A stretch of 64,000 nt of DNA from Pseudofrankia inefficax (lineage in GTDB: Bacteria; Actinomycetota; Actinomycetes; Frankiales; Frankiaceae), in NCBI RefSeq assembly GCF_000166135.1, contig NC_014666.1:1364001-1428000 (forward strand), read 5' to 3'. The translations under genes were made by a program, and so were the position numbers. The notes beneath the pieces are model-generated. The model was not told the DNA's origin. It made no database searches and worked only from the letters and a program-made list of their open reading frames with translations. Shown here piece by piece: positions 26,082 through 35,572 of this stretch; the first letter of the stretch is position 1, and each line of letters opens with the position of its first letter.

Positions 26082-27935
26082 TCAGGTCCAGCCGATCGGC
26101 GGCCCGCCGAGGCCGCCGCGGAAGCCGGGGCCGGGTGGTGGGCCGCCGCCCGGGCGACCGTCGTTCGGTCGACGGGCGCGGCTGGCGTCCCTGGCCCGGC
26201 GGGCGCGGGCGACCTGGTCGCGCTCCCGGGCCACGTCGGCCTGGCTGAGCGCGGCGGACGTCTCCACCCGGACGGTCAGCGGCCGGTCCGCCAGCCCCTC
26301 GTGTCGGGCGGTCACCTCCAGGATGCCGTCGAAGCCCATCCGGAAGGTGATCTCGATCTCGGTGCCGGCCGGGTAGCCGGACGGGATGTCGACGATCTCG
26401 GCCTCGGCGATGATCTTGTTGTCGTCGAGGCGGCGGGACTCGGTGCCGCCGGCCTGCTCGACCACGTAGACCGTCACTGCGTCCTGGTCGTCGCGCACCG
26501 TCCCGAACGGGCGGCGCACGACGACCGGCAGCCGGTCGTTGCGGTGTACCAGGAAGACGGCGCCGTGCTCACCGAACCGGTCGAGCGCGAGCACCCCGAA
26601 GCCGCGGGAGATGACGTTGATCACCTGCACCTCGACGGTGCGGCGGACCCGGGCCGCGGGCAGGCCGAGCGCGTCGGCGAGCCGCCGGCAGGCCGCGTCC
26701 AGGTCGGCCGGGTCGGCGGCGTCGACGCCCGCGCCGTCGGCCAGCCGGCCGCGGGTCACCAGGTCGCTGACGACGAGCCGCTCGAGCGCCTTCTTCTCGC
26801 CGTAGATCGCCGCGCCCTTCGCGACGGCCAGGTCCGGGTCGCTGAGCTCGACCGGGACGCCGAACTCCTCGGACAGCCGCCGCGCGACGGCCGGCATCCG
26901 GGAGGCGCCGCCCACCAGCAGCACCCGGTCGACGCCGCGGGCACCGCGCTCGGTGGCCGCCGTGACGGCCGCCCTGGTCAGCGTGATCGTGCGGTCCAGC
27001 AGGCCACTGGTCAGCCGTTCCAGCTCGGCCCGGGTGAGCTCGACGTCGAGTGCCGCGCCCGCGTGCTCGACCCGCACGACGGTCACGGTCCGATCGGTCA
27101 GCTCGCGCCGCGCCTGCTCGGCCGCCAGGGACAGCGTCTGCGCGGCTGCGCCGTCGTCGAGCAGGTCGGGCAGCGTCGGGAACTTCGCGGTGAAGGCGTC
27201 CGCCAGGTGGAGCACCAGCTTCTCGTCCCAGTCGGCCCCGCCGAGCTGGTGGTCGCCGTCGATCGCCATCACCGAGACCCGGCGGTCGGCGAGCTCGACG
27301 ATGGTGACGTCGAAGGTGCCGCCGCCCAGGTCGTAGACCAGCGCGACCTCCTCGTCCGCGGCGCTCGGCCCGGCCAGCGTGCGCCGGGAGCCCACCTCGA
27401 AGCGGGCGAAGCCGTAGGAGAGGGCGGCCGCGGTCGGCTCGTTGATGACGTCGACGACGTTGAGGCCCGCGTACTCGCCGGCGAGCACGGTCGCCCGGCG
27501 TTCCTCGTCGCCGAAGTAGGCCGGCACGGTGATCACCACGTCGCGGACCGGCTCGCCGCCGGTCAGCTCCGCGTCCGAGATCAGCGCCGAGAGGATCAGC
27601 CCACTGACGGCCGGGGCGGACCAGGCCGTGCCCGGCGGCGCCCCGGCCGGCACGAACCGCCACTCGCCGTCGCCCATCCGCCGCTTGACCAGCGCGCACA
27701 CGTCGTCTGGCCTGGACCGGGCGAGCTGACGGGCCGTCTCGCCGGTGATGTAGTCGTCCGCGCCGACGAAGAGCACGACGCTGGGCAGCGTCGCGGAGCC
27801 GTCCAGCAGGGGCACGATCTCGGCCTCGCCGGCTGGGGAGACGCGAGCCAGGCAGCTGAAGGTGGTGCCGAGGTCGATGCCGAAGACAGTCCCGTCTCCG
27901 GACAGCCCGGATGAACCACCCCGTCGTGCGCGCAC
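26082..27935 (-). CDS. Hsp70 family protein lacking the C-terminal lid
   Basis: 617 residues. The nucleotide-binding domain is complete: FGIDLGTTFSCLARV (about 18-32), NEPTAAALSYGF (about 165), VYDLGGGTFDVTIVEL (about 197) and VLLVGGASRMPAVARRL (about 333). The beta substrate-binding domain follows (about 395-520, ending ILEVTARHEG). After that, instead of the ~100-residue helical lid of DnaK, there is only a short basic helix and a Gly/Pro/Arg-rich tail. It is therefore not the general DnaK. GTG 27935 was chosen because TAGGTT ends 7 nt before it (leaderless mRNA); a TTG at 27941 is also in frame. Divergent from hisS; the 752-residue partner gene follows. Confidence 0.88.
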   Translation of the reverse strand: MRARRGGSSGLSGDGTVFGIDLGTTFSCLARVSPAGEAEIVPLLDGSATLPSVVLFVGADDYITGETARQLARSRPDDVCALVKRRMGDGEWRFVPAGAPPGTAWSAPAVSGLILSALISDAELTGGEPVRDVVITVPAYFGDEERRATVLAGEYAGLNVVDVINEPTAAALSYGFARFEVGSRRTLAGPSAADEEVALVYDLGGGTFDVTIVELADRRVSVMAIDGDHQLGGADWDEKLVLHLADAFTAKFPTLPDLLDDGAAAQTLSLAAEQARRELTDRTVTVVRVEHAGAALDVELTRAELERLTSGLLDRTITLTRAAVTAATERGARGVDRVLLVGGASRMPAVARRLSEEFGVPVELSDPDLAVAKGAAIYGEKKALERLVVSDLVTRGRLADGAGVDAADPADLDAACRRLADALGLPAARVRRTVEVQVINVISRGFGVLALDRFGEHGAVFLVHRNDRLPVVVRRPFGTVRDDQDAVTVYVVEQAGGTESRRLDDNKIIAEAEIVDIPSGYPAGTEIEITFRMGFDGILEVTARHEGLADRPLTVRVETSAALSQADVARERDQVARARRARDASRARRPNDGRPGGGPPPGPGFRGGLGGPPIGWT

Positions 27936-28006
27936 AGGCAAAAACCTATCCGGTCACGGACGCGGGCGGGCTCCGGATGCCCGATCGGTGGTTCCGATGG
28001 GACAGG

Positions 28007-28012
28007 TAGAGT
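28007..28012 (+). promoter_or_regulatory. -10 element TAGAGT upstream of hisS
   Basis: TAGAGT about 7 nt before a likely transcription start near 28019, giving a leader of about 109 nt before the hisS ATG. A weak -35 (TTCCGA, 27992-27997 region) is not well spaced. It faces the divergent Hsp70 gene. Confidence 0.35.
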
Positions 28013-28127
28013 GACGGCCCGTGCACACCGTCCTCTCCACGCGACATCGGTAGCCGGCCCGCGTTCGTTCGCGCGCCGTGCTGTTGCCGTTTTCCAAAGC
28101 CGCCGTGAGAGGTCAGGTTTTTCCGCG

Positions 28128-29444
28128 ATGAGTGATGCCCCGATCGTCAAGCCGGTCGCGATCAGTGGATTCCCCGAATGGCTGCCCGGAGTCAGGGCCG
28201 TGGAGCTGGCCTGGCTTGACCGGATTCGCGCCACTTTCGAGCGGTACGGCTTCTGCTCCGTCGAAACACCGTCGGTGGAGTCGCTCGACGTGCTCGCCGC
28301 CAAGGGGGAGACCTCCCAGGAGGTCTACGCGCTGCGCCGGCTGCAGGCCGAGCCGGGTGACGACTCGGGGCGGCTCGGGCTGCACTTCGACCTGACGGTG
28401 CCGTTCGCGCGCTACGTCGCCGCGCACTTCAACGAGCTGACCTTCCCGTTCCGGCGTTACCAGATCCAACGGGTCTGGCGGGGTGAGCGGCCACAGGAAG
28501 GCCGGTACCGCGAGTTCACCCAGTGCGACATCGACGTCATCAACGTCGACTCGGTGCCGCTGTACTTCGACGCGGAACTCCCGCGGATCGTGCACGAGGT
28601 GCTCACCGAGCTGAACGTCCCGGCCTGGACGTTGAACGTCAACAACCGGAAGCTGCTGCAGGGCTTCTACGAGGGCCTCGGCATCGACGACCCGGTGGCC
28701 GTCATCCGGGCCGCGGACAAGCTCGACAAGATCGGCCCCGACGGTGTCGCGAAGGTGCTTGTCGACCAGGTCGGGCTCACGGCCGCGCAGGCGAAGTCGG
28801 TGCTGGACCTGGCCGCCGTCAAGGCGAGCGACTCGGCCGCCGTCGCCGAGGCCGTCGGCCGGCTCGGCGTGAAGTCCGACCTGCTCACCACCGGGCTCGA
28901 CGAGCTGGCCTTCGTCCTCGACGAGCTCGCGGACCTCCCCGTCGGCAGCGTGGTCGCCGACCTGTCGATCGCCCGGGGGCTGGACTACTACACCGGCACG
29001 GTCTACGAGGCGAAGTTCGTCGACTGGCCCGGCTTCGGCAGCATCTGCTCGGGCGGCCGGTACGACGACCTGGCCGGCTCGTTCATCCGGCGCAATCTGC
29101 CGGGCGTCGGTATCTCCATCGGTCTGACCCGGATCTTCGCCAAGCTGGTCGCCGAGGGGATGATCAATCCGGGGCCGGCGAGCCCGGCCGACGTCCTCGT
29201 CGTGATCCCGAGTGACGAGCGGCGCCGGGTCGCGGTCGCCACGGCCGGGCGGCTGCGCGCGCGTGGCCTCAAGGTCGAGACCTACCACCAGGCCGACAAG
29301 CTGGCCAAGCAGCTCCGCTACGCCAACCGCAAGGGCATCGGCGCCCTCTGGTTCCCGCCCTTCGAGGACGGCAAGCCCCACGAGGTCAAGAACCTGGCCA
29401 CCGGCGACCAGACCGAGGCCGACCCGGACACCTGGACTCCCTGA
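28128..29444 (+). CDS. hisS: Histidine--tRNA ligase
   Basis: 438 residues. Class II aminoacyl-tRNA synthetase charging tRNA-His. Visible: N-terminal GFPEWLPGVRAVE, motif 2 RVWRGERPQEGRYREFTQCD (about 114-133), the histidine-binding ARGLDYYTGTVYE (about 283; HisA-like motif), and motif 3 GVGISIGLTRIF (about 326). The C-terminal anticodon-binding domain begins near 350. The ATG at 28128 matches the family N-terminus; the frame is open to a GTG at 28011, but that stretch lies in the promoter region. Divergent from the Hsp70 gene. Confidence 0.95.
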   Translation: MSDAPIVKPVAISGFPEWLPGVRAVELAWLDRIRATFERYGFCSVETPSVESLDVLAAKGETSQEVYALRRLQAEPGDDSGRLGLHFDLTVPFARYVAAHFNELTFPFRRYQIQRVWRGERPQEGRYREFTQCDIDVINVDSVPLYFDAELPRIVHEVLTELNVPAWTLNVNNRKLLQGFYEGLGIDDPVAVIRAADKLDKIGPDGVAKVLVDQVGLTAAQAKSVLDLAAVKASDSAAVAEAVGRLGVKSDLLTTGLDELAFVLDELADLPVGSVVADLSIARGLDYYTGTVYEAKFVDWPGFGSICSGGRYDDLAGSFIRRNLPGVGISIGLTRIFAKLVAEGMINPGPASPADVLVVIPSDERRRVAVATAGRLRARGLKVETYHQADKLAKQLRYANRKGIGALWFPPFEDGKPHEVKNLATGDQTEADPDTWTP

Positions 29445-29481
29445 GCCTGCTCGGCCGATTCGTGGCTGCCTGCCGGCCGGT

Positions 29482-29553
29482 GATCGCCGTTTTCGCCCTC
29501 GCGTGGTCATAATCTGGGCGTTCTTGCAACCACCCGAGGGCCCAAACGGCGAT
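29482..29553. repeat. ~73-bp palindromic repeat, copy 1
   Basis: Inverted arms gatcgccgttttcgccctc and gagggcccaaacggcgat enclose about 34 nt. Two more copies lie at 42088-42160 and 60992-61064. All are intergenic. This copy lies 37 nt after hisS. Confidence 0.85.
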
Positions 29554-29590
29554 AACCGCTCCAATGTGCGCCACGGCGGCCCGCCCATAA

Positions 29591-29637
29591 CGGCCCACCG
29601 GGAAGCTGACCCGGGGGTCAGCCTGCTCGGTGGGCCG
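29591..29637 (+). terminator. Nested stem-loop after hisS
   Basis: Outer perfect 10-bp stem (cggcccaccg 29591-29600 with 29628-29637) and inner perfect 8-bp stem (gctgaccc 29605-29612 with 29615-29622). It could end hisS transcripts. The rest of the 629-nt gap 29445-30073 has no credible gene, only a ccggacgggt pair at 29800-29821 and a hairpin before thyX. Confidence 0.5.
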
Positions 29638-30030
29638 CTAGCCGGGGGTGACGGGGGCGAAGACCCCGGCCGTCGCCGTGGTGGCTGTCCGTCGGCAGGG
29701 CCGGCGGCGGGTACACAGTCACCGTGGCGGTGGCGACCGCCCGTGAGCGGCTGCCGGTTCCGGTGTACCACGGCCACGCGCGCCGACCCAGACCTTGCTC
29801 CGGACGGGTGACCGGACGGGTATGTGGGTGCGGACACCGCCACACTCGGGGCCTCTTCCCGGCGAGTCCGGGTGCGTACCAGGTCGTCGGGCTCGGCTCA
29901 CCCACAGCGCCGACGCTCCGGGGACGGCCGGCCCGCGACGTCGGACGGTACGGACCCGCGTCGGCCGGCGTGGTCTTCGGCCGGATCCCGGCCACCGGCA
30001 ACCTGGACATCCCGGCCGCCGGTTACGGTG

Positions 30031-30061
30031 GATCGGCCGCCTCCAGCGGGGCGGCCCGATC
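30031..30061 (+). promoter_or_regulatory. Hairpin abutting the thyX ribosome binding site
   Basis: Imperfect stem, gatcggccgcc (30031-30041) with ggcggcccgatc (30050-30061; one bulged C), ending two bases before the GGAGGT ribosome binding site at 30064-30069. It may modulate translation of thyX. Confidence 0.4.
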
Positions 30062-30073
30062 GCGGAGGTGGCA

Positions 30074-30808
30074 GTGCGGGTTCAGGTGATCGCGCGGACG
30101 GAGTTCCTCCCGCCGGCCGACGTGCCGTGGGAGACCGACGCCGACGGCGGCCAGGCGCTGGCCGAGTTCGCGGGCCGGGCCTGCTACCAGAGCTGGAACA
30201 AGCCGAACCCGGCCACCGCGACGAACGCCGGCTACCTGCGCCACATCCTCGATGTCGGCCACCTGTCCGTGCTGGAGCACGGCACCGTGACCCTCTACAT
30301 CACCGGCGTCTCGCGCAGCCTCACCCATGAGCTCGTCCGCCACCGGCACTTCTCCTACAGCCAGCTCTCCCAGCGCTATGTCCCGGAGCGCGACGCGGAG
30401 ATGGTTGAGCCCGAGGTCGTGGCGGCGGACCCGGAGCTGCACGCGCTGTTCCAGGAGGCCGCCGCCGCGTCGCTGGAGGCGTACTCGAAGCTGCTGGAGG
30501 GCCTGGAGAAGCATTTCGCCGAGGTGGCAGCGCCGACCTCGCGGCGCAAGCAGGCCCGCCAGGCGGCCCGCTCCGTGCTGCCGAACGCCACCGAGACGCG
30601 CATCGTGGTCACCGGTAACTACCGCGCCTGGCGGCACTTCATCGCGATGCGGGCCTCCGAGTCCGCCGACGTCGAGATCCGGGGCCTGGCCATATTGGCC
30701 CTGCGCGCGCTCCAGGACGTCGCTCCGAACGTCTTCGCGGACTTCCGCGTCTCCACCCTCGACGACGGCACCGAGGTCGCGTCCAGCCCGCTCGTCAGCG
30801 AGGGGTAG
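30074..30808 (+). CDS. thyX: Flavin-dependent thymidylate synthase
   Basis: 244 residues. FAD-dependent methylation of dUMP using methylene-tetrahydrofolate. The ThyX signature [13 protein letters not shown] lies near residues 87-99 (RHRxxSx7S/R type), and the C-terminal nucleotide-binding block is [13 protein letters not shown] (about 182). GTG 30074 is preceded by GGAGGT at 4 nt; the frame is open much further upstream without ThyX similarity. In many actinobacteria thyX is followed directly by dapA and rnj; here about 8.6 kb separates them. Confidence 0.95.
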   Translation: MRVQVIARTEFLPPADVPWETDADGGQALAEFAGRACYQSWNKPNPATATNAGYLRHILDVGHLSVLEHGTVTLYITGVSRSLTHELVRHRHFSYSQLSQRYVPERDAEMVEPEVVAADPELHALFQEAAAASLEAYSKLLEGLEKHFAEVAAPTSRRKQARQAARSVLPNATETRIVVTGNYRAWRHFIAMRASESADVEIRGLAILALRALQDVAPNVFADFRVSTLDDGTEVASSPLVSEG

Positions 30809-30913
30809 GTCATCCCGGACGTCAGGCTGCCCGCCTGTCGTCGCGTCGGGGCGGGCTGACCCGGCGGCGACAGCCGCCGTGAACCCGATGCGCCGTTTCG
30901 GGCAAATACCGGT

Positions 30914-31609
30914 GTGAGCGCAGACACCAGCGTCCCAGCCGTCGCGGAGCCGGCGGAGCTCCCGCTCAGGCGTGGCCAGCGGTCACGCGAGGCGGGCAGT
31001 CCCGTCCTCCCGGCTCGGGATGAGCCGCCTGACCGGACGGACGCGCGGATCGTCGCGCGGTCGGTCGACTCGCCGGCGGCCTTCGCGGAGCTGTTCGACC
31101 GGCACGCGGTGGCGATCTACCGCTATCTGGCTCGCCGGGTCGGCCCGCAGGCCGCCGACGACCTCGTCGCCGCCACGTTCCTGGTCGCGTTCGAGCGGCG
31201 CGGCGCCTATGACCTGGACCGTGCCGACGCGCGGCCCTGGCTGTACGGCATCGCGTCGAACCTGGTCGGGCGCCACCACCGCGACGAGGCCCGGATGCTG
31301 CGGGCGTATGCCCGCAGCGGCGTCGACCCGGCGGCCGAGGACGGGACGGAGCGAGCCCTGGAACGGGCCGACGCCCAGGCCTCGGGGCCGGCCGTCGCGG
31401 CCGCCGTCGCCGAGCTGCCGCCCGAGGACCGGGACGTGCTGCTGCTGTTCGCCTGGGCCTCGCTGAGCTACGCGGAGATCGCCCAGGCCCTCGCGATCCC
31501 GCTGGGCACCGTGCGCTCACGCCTGCACCGGGCCCGCCGCCGGGTCCGGGCCGCCCTCGACGCCGACGCCGGGCGCCTGATCGTGACCGAGGAGAGCGAC
31601 CATGGCTGA
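30914..31609 (+). CDS. ECF-type RNA polymerase sigma factor
   Basis: 231 residues. Region 2 (FAELFDRHAVAIYRYLARR onward, about residues 57-125, with the ARPWLYGIASNLVGRHHRD end) and region 4 (LPPEDRDVLLLFAWASLSYAEIAQALAIPLGTVRSRLHRAR, about 165-210; landmarks SYAEIAQ and GTVRSRLHRAR) are clear. A 50-residue polar N-terminal extension precedes region 2. It overlaps the next gene by 8 nt. That gene encodes a CU044_5270-type membrane protein, a frequent partner of this sigma group in place of a zinc-binding anti-sigma factor. Confidence 0.9.
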   Translation: MSADTSVPAVAEPAELPLRRGQRSREAGSPVLPARDEPPDRTDARIVARSVDSPAAFAELFDRHAVAIYRYLARRVGPQAADDLVAATFLVAFERRGAYDLDRADARPWLYGIASNLVGRHHRDEARMLRAYARSGVDPAAEDGTERALERADAQASGPAVAAAVAELPPEDRDVLLLFAWASLSYAEIAQALAIPLGTVRSRLHRARRRVRAALDADAGRLIVTEESDHG

Positions 31610-32909
31610 CCACCTCCCGGCCTCCGGGGCCGGCCCCGCACCAGACGCCCGCTCGAACCCGGCTGCCGCCCTCAACGGCGCGCGGACGTCGGTCCCGTTG
31701 GACGAGGCGTCCGGCGGGCTCCCCGCCGGCCAGCTGGTCGTCGAGGAGGCCGTGGCCCGGGCCGAGCTCGCGCCGTTGGCCGGGCTGCGCCTCGGTCTTC
31801 CCGAGCCGAGGGCCGCCGCGCTCGCGGCGGCCCGCGACAGGCTGCTGAACCGCGCGGCGCAGGTCAGCGGCACGAGCGCGCCTGCCGCCGCCGCGCCTGC
31901 CGGCGGCGTTCCGGCCGACGGTGCCCTGGCCGACGGTGCGGCCGCGGCGCCGACCACGGGGCCAGACGCGGGGTCGGCCCGGCACCGGCTGCGGCTGCGG
32001 CCGCGGGTCACGACCCGTCGCGTGATCGCGGTGGCGGTCGCGGCCGTCGTCGTGGCGGCCGGGCTGTTCACCCTCGACACGGTGACGGTGGGGGGCAGGG
32101 CGGACGCGACCGCGGAGGCGTCGACCCTGCTGCGGCAGGCCGCATCCGTCGTCGCGGCGAAGCCGGATCCGCCGGTCGGCCCGACGCAGTACCGGGAGAT
32201 CACCACTCGGGCCTCCTACAGCTCGAGCAGCACGGGGACCGACGGCAGGGAGGTCACCTGGCTGGTGGAGTCCGTGACCCGGCTCTGGATCCCCGGCGAC
32301 CCGACGAAGCCCTGGATCATGCAGCAGGGCGGCCCGACGGCGATCCACTGGTTCAACCCAGGGGACGAGGTCTGGGCGAAGGCCAACGGACTGGGCGGGC
32401 AGAGTTCCCTGCCGTACCTGACTCGTGCCGTCGGCGGCGAGTTCAACGGCCCGATCTCGGACATTCAGGCCTGGCAGGCGCCGACTCCCGGCTTCCTGTC
32501 CCGCCTACCGCGTGACCCGGACCAGCTGCTGGCCCGGATCTACCAGGATTCGAAGGGGGAGGGCCGGTCGAAGGACGGCGAGGCGCTGGTCTTCATCGCC
32601 GACGTCATGCGGTGCGGATTCGTGCCCGCGGATCTGCGGGCCGCGTTCTTCCGGGCCGCGACCGGCATCCCGGGCGTGACGGTCACGGACCACGCGGCGA
32701 ATCTCGCCGGCCGTACCGGCGTGGCGGTCGGCCGTGACGAGGGCGGTGACACCCGCCAGGAGATGATTTTCGACCCGGCCACGGGGGAGTTCATCGGAGA
32801 GCGGGAGGTCGTCCTGAACGCCGACTACATCCCCGGGGTCCCGGTGGGCACCGCGATCTCCTACACGGCGGTGAGCAGCGAGGTCGTCGACTCGGCTCCG
32901 ACCGGCTGA
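31602..32909 (+). CDS. CU044_5270 family membrane protein, putative sigma-factor partner
   Basis: 435 residues. The cytoplasmic N-terminal part (about 1-140) is Ala/Gly-rich with a helix around LRLGLPEPRAAALAAARDRLL. A single membrane segment lies at about 145-163 (VIAVAVAAVVVAAGLFTL). The ~270-residue outside domain has the CU044_5270 features: TEASTLLRQAASVVA-like helix after the membrane, YREITTRASYSS, ESVTRLWIPGD and a C-terminal DPATGEFIGEREVVL strand. The overlap with the sigma gene and the topology suggest it holds the sigma factor at the membrane, although no ZAS zinc motif is present. That role is inference from context. Confidence 0.82.
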   Translation: MADHLPASGAGPAPDARSNPAAALNGARTSVPLDEASGGLPAGQLVVEEAVARAELAPLAGLRLGLPEPRAAALAAARDRLLNRAAQVSGTSAPAAAAPAGGVPADGALADGAAAAPTTGPDAGSARHRLRLRPRVTTRRVIAVAVAAVVVAAGLFTLDTVTVGGRADATAEASTLLRQAASVVAAKPDPPVGPTQYREITTRASYSSSSTGTDGREVTWLVESVTRLWIPGDPTKPWIMQQGGPTAIHWFNPGDEVWAKANGLGGQSSLPYLTRAVGGEFNGPISDIQAWQAPTPGFLSRLPRDPDQLLARIYQDSKGEGRSKDGEALVFIADVMRCGFVPADLRAAFFRAATGIPGVTVTDHAANLAGRTGVAVGRDEGGDTRQEMIFDPATGEFIGEREVVLNADYIPGVPVGTAISYTAVSSEVVDSAPTG

Positions 32910-33096
32910 CCGTACCGGTCCGGCCGGGCCGGAAGTCACAGTCCGAGGGTCGGCAAGGCAGGTCGGAACGGGCCGGCGGACGTTGTCGAATGGAGCCGCG
33001 GGGCAAAGCGGCGACGTCCGCTCGACCGTCGAACGGCCCGCGCCCGGCCAGGACGACCGGGCCCGGGCTTGGCCTCAATGACCGAGGAGCCCACCG

Positions 33097-35538
33097 ATGC
33101 CCGGTGCCATGGACGTCGCGGCTACCGACCGCGCCGAATCCGGGGCCGCGAGCCTCACCGACGCCGAGGCCGCGCTGCTGGACGCCTACTGGCGGGCGGC
33201 GAACTACCTGTCGGTCGGGCAGATCTACCTGCTGGACAACCCGCTGCTGCGCGAGCCGCTGGCGGCCGAGCACATCAAGCCGCGGCTGCTCGGCCACTGG
33301 GGGACGACCCCGGGCCTCAACCTGATCTATGCCCACCTCAACCGGGTCATCAAAGCCCGGGATCTCGACATGATGTACGTGATCGGGCCGGGGCACGGTG
33401 GGCCCGGCATCGTCGCCAACGCCTACCTGGAGGGCACCTACTCCGAGGTCTACCCGACGATCAGCGGGGACGAGGCCGGGATGCGTCGGCTGTTCCGCCA
33501 GTTCTCGTTCCCTGGCGGGATCCCAAGCCATGTCGCACCGGAGACCCCCGGGTCGATCCACGAGGGCGGCGAGCTGGGCTACGCGCTGGCGCACGCCTAT
33601 GGCGCGGCCTTCGACAACCCGGAGCTGGTCGTCGCGGCCGTCGTGGGTGACGGCGAGGCCGAGACCGGGCCGCTGGCGGCCAGCTGGCACTCGAACAAGT
33701 TCCTCGACCCGGCCCGCGACGGTGCCGTCCTGCCGATCCTGCACCTCAACGGCTACAAGATCGCCCAGGCGACCCTGCTGGCCCGGATTCCGGAGGCCGA
33801 GCTGGACGCGCTCATGCGCGGCTACGGCTACGCCCCGCTGCACGTCACCGCCGATCTGGACGACGACCCGGCCGAGGTGCACCGCCGGTTCGCCGCCGTG
33901 TTGGACCAGGCGCTCGACGAGATCGCCCGAATCCAGCGGGCGGCCAGGGCGAGCGCCGCGGCCGGCGAGGACGTCGACCGCCCGGCGTGGCCCATGATCA
34001 TTATGCGGACCCCGAAGGGCTGGACCGGGCCGCGGGCCGTCGACGGCAAGCCGGTCGAAGGCACCTGGCGTGCGCACCAGGTTCCGCTCACCGAGGTGCG
34101 CACGCATCCCGACCGGATCGCCGCGCTTGCCGCCTGGCTGGCGAGCTACCGGCCGCACGAGTTGTTCGACGCGACCGGCCGGCTGCGTCCAGAGCTGGCC
34201 GCACTCGCGCCGGCGGGCCGGTCGCGGATGAGCGCCAGCCCGCACGCCAACGGCGGTGAGCTGCTGCGCGAGCTCGCCCTGCCCGACTTCCGCGACTACG
34301 CCGTCGACGTCCGCGCGCCCGGCACCACGGAGACGTCCGCGACGACGGTGCTCGGCGCCCTGCTGCGCGACGTGATCCGGGGCAACCCGTCGAACTTCCG
34401 CCTGGTTGGGCCGGACGAGACGGCGTCGAACCGGCTGGGCGCCGTCTTCGAGGTCACCGACCGGGTCTGGGAAGGCTCACTGCTGCCGACCGACGAGCAT
34501 CTCGCCCGGGCCGGCCGGGTGATGGAGGTGCTGTCCGAGCACCTGTGCCAGGGCTGGCTGGAGGGTTACCTGCTGACCGGGCGGCACGGGTTGTTCTCCT
34601 GCTACGAGGCGTTCATCCACATCGTCGACTCGATGGTCAACCAGCACGCGAAATGGCTGAAGACCACCCGGGAGATCCCGTGGCGACGGCCGATCGCCTC
34701 GCTGAACTACCTGTTGACCAGCCATGTCTGGCGCCAGGACCACAACGGCTTCTCCCATCAGGATCCCGGCTTCATCGATCACGTCGTGAACAAGAAGGCC
34801 GAGGTCGTCCGGGTCTACCTGCCGCCGGACACGAACACGCTGCTCTCGGTCGCCGACCATTGTCTGCGCAGCCGCGACTACATCAACGTGATCGTGGCCG
34901 GCAAGCAGCCCGCGCTGAACTACCTGACCATGGACCAGGCGATCGCCCACTGCACCCGCGGCCTCGGTATCTGGGACTTCGCCAGCAACGACCACGACGA
35001 CGCGTCGCCGGGCGCGGACGGCCTGCCCGACGTCGTGCTGGCCTGTGCGGGCGACGTGCCGACCCTGGAGACGCTGGCCGCGGTCGACCTGCTGCGCCAG
35101 CACCTCCCGCGGCTGCGGATCCGGGTGGTGAACGTCGTCGACCTGATGGCGCTGCAGAGTGAGTCCGAGCATCCGCACGGCATCTCCGACGCCCGGTTCG
35201 ACGCGTTGTTCACGGCGGACCGCCCGGTCATCTTCGCCTACCACGGCTATCCCTGGCTGATCCACCGGCTGACCTACCGGCGCGCCAACCACCACAACAT
35301 CCACGTCCGCGGCTACATCGAGGAAGGCACGACGACCACGCCGTTCGACATGGTGATGATGAACGGCCTCGACCGGTTCCACCTGGTCGCCGACGTGATC
35401 GACCGGGTTCCGTCGCTCGGCGCCCGGGCGGCCCACGTCCGCCAGCTGATGATGGACGAGCGCCTCCGAGTCCGCGCCTACACCCGCGAGCACGGCGAGG
35501 ACCCGCCCGAGATCAGTGACTGGGTCTGGCCCTACTGA
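33097..35538 (+). CDS. xfp: Phosphoketolase (Xfp)
   Basis: 813 residues, full length. Thiamine diphosphate enzyme splitting xylulose-5-phosphate and/or fructose-6-phosphate with phosphate to give acetyl phosphate. The ThDP motif is [19 protein letters not shown] (about 184-202). Other family blocks are [20 protein letters not shown] (about 108), [17 protein letters not shown] (about 158) and [15 protein letters not shown] (about 547). The ATG at 33097 has GAGGAG 9 nt upstream. The acetate kinase gene follows after 34 nt, giving a complete route from sugar phosphate to acetate plus ATP. Preference for xylulose-5-P or fructose-6-P cannot be read by eye. Confidence 0.96.
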   Translation: MPGAMDVAATDRAESGAASLTDAEAALLDAYWRAANYLSVGQIYLLDNPLLREPLAAEHIKPRLLGHWGTTPGLNLIYAHLNRVIKARDLDMMYVIGPGHGGPGIVANAYLEGTYSEVYPTISGDEAGMRRLFRQFSFPGGIPSHVAPETPGSIHEGGELGYALAHAYGAAFDNPELVVAAVVGDGEAETGPLAASWHSNKFLDPARDGAVLPILHLNGYKIAQATLLARIPEAELDALMRGYGYAPLHVTADLDDDPAEVHRRFAAVLDQALDEIARIQRAARASAAAGEDVDRPAWPMIIMRTPKGWTGPRAVDGKPVEGTWRAHQVPLTEVRTHPDRIAALAAWLASYRPHELFDATGRLRPELAALAPAGRSRMSASPHANGGELLRELALPDFRDYAVDVRAPGTTETSATTVLGALLRDVIRGNPSNFRLVGPDETASNRLGAVFEVTDRVWEGSLLPTDEHLARAGRVMEVLSEHLCQGWLEGYLLTGRHGLFSCYEAFIHIVDSMVNQHAKWLKTTREIPWRRPIASLNYLLTSHVWRQDHNGFSHQDPGFIDHVVNKKAEVVRVYLPPDTNTLLSVADHCLRSRDYINVIVAGKQPALNYLTMDQAIAHCTRGLGIWDFASNDHDDASPGADGLPDVVLACAGDVPTLETLAAVDLLRQHLPRLRIRVVNVVDLMALQSESEHPHGISDARFDALFTADRPVIFAYHGYPWLIHRLTYRRANHHNIHVRGYIEEGTTTTPFDMVMMNGLDRFHLVADVIDRVPSLGARAAHVRQLMMDERLRVRAYTREHGEDPPEISDWVWPY

Positions 35539-35572
35539 CCGCGTCCTCATCACTGGCTGGAGCTGATCACGC

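Noticed and set aside
25797-27914. 705-codon open frame on the plus strand
   Set aside because: Antisense to the Hsp70 gene, whose ATPase motifs are unmistakable; no domain in this frame.
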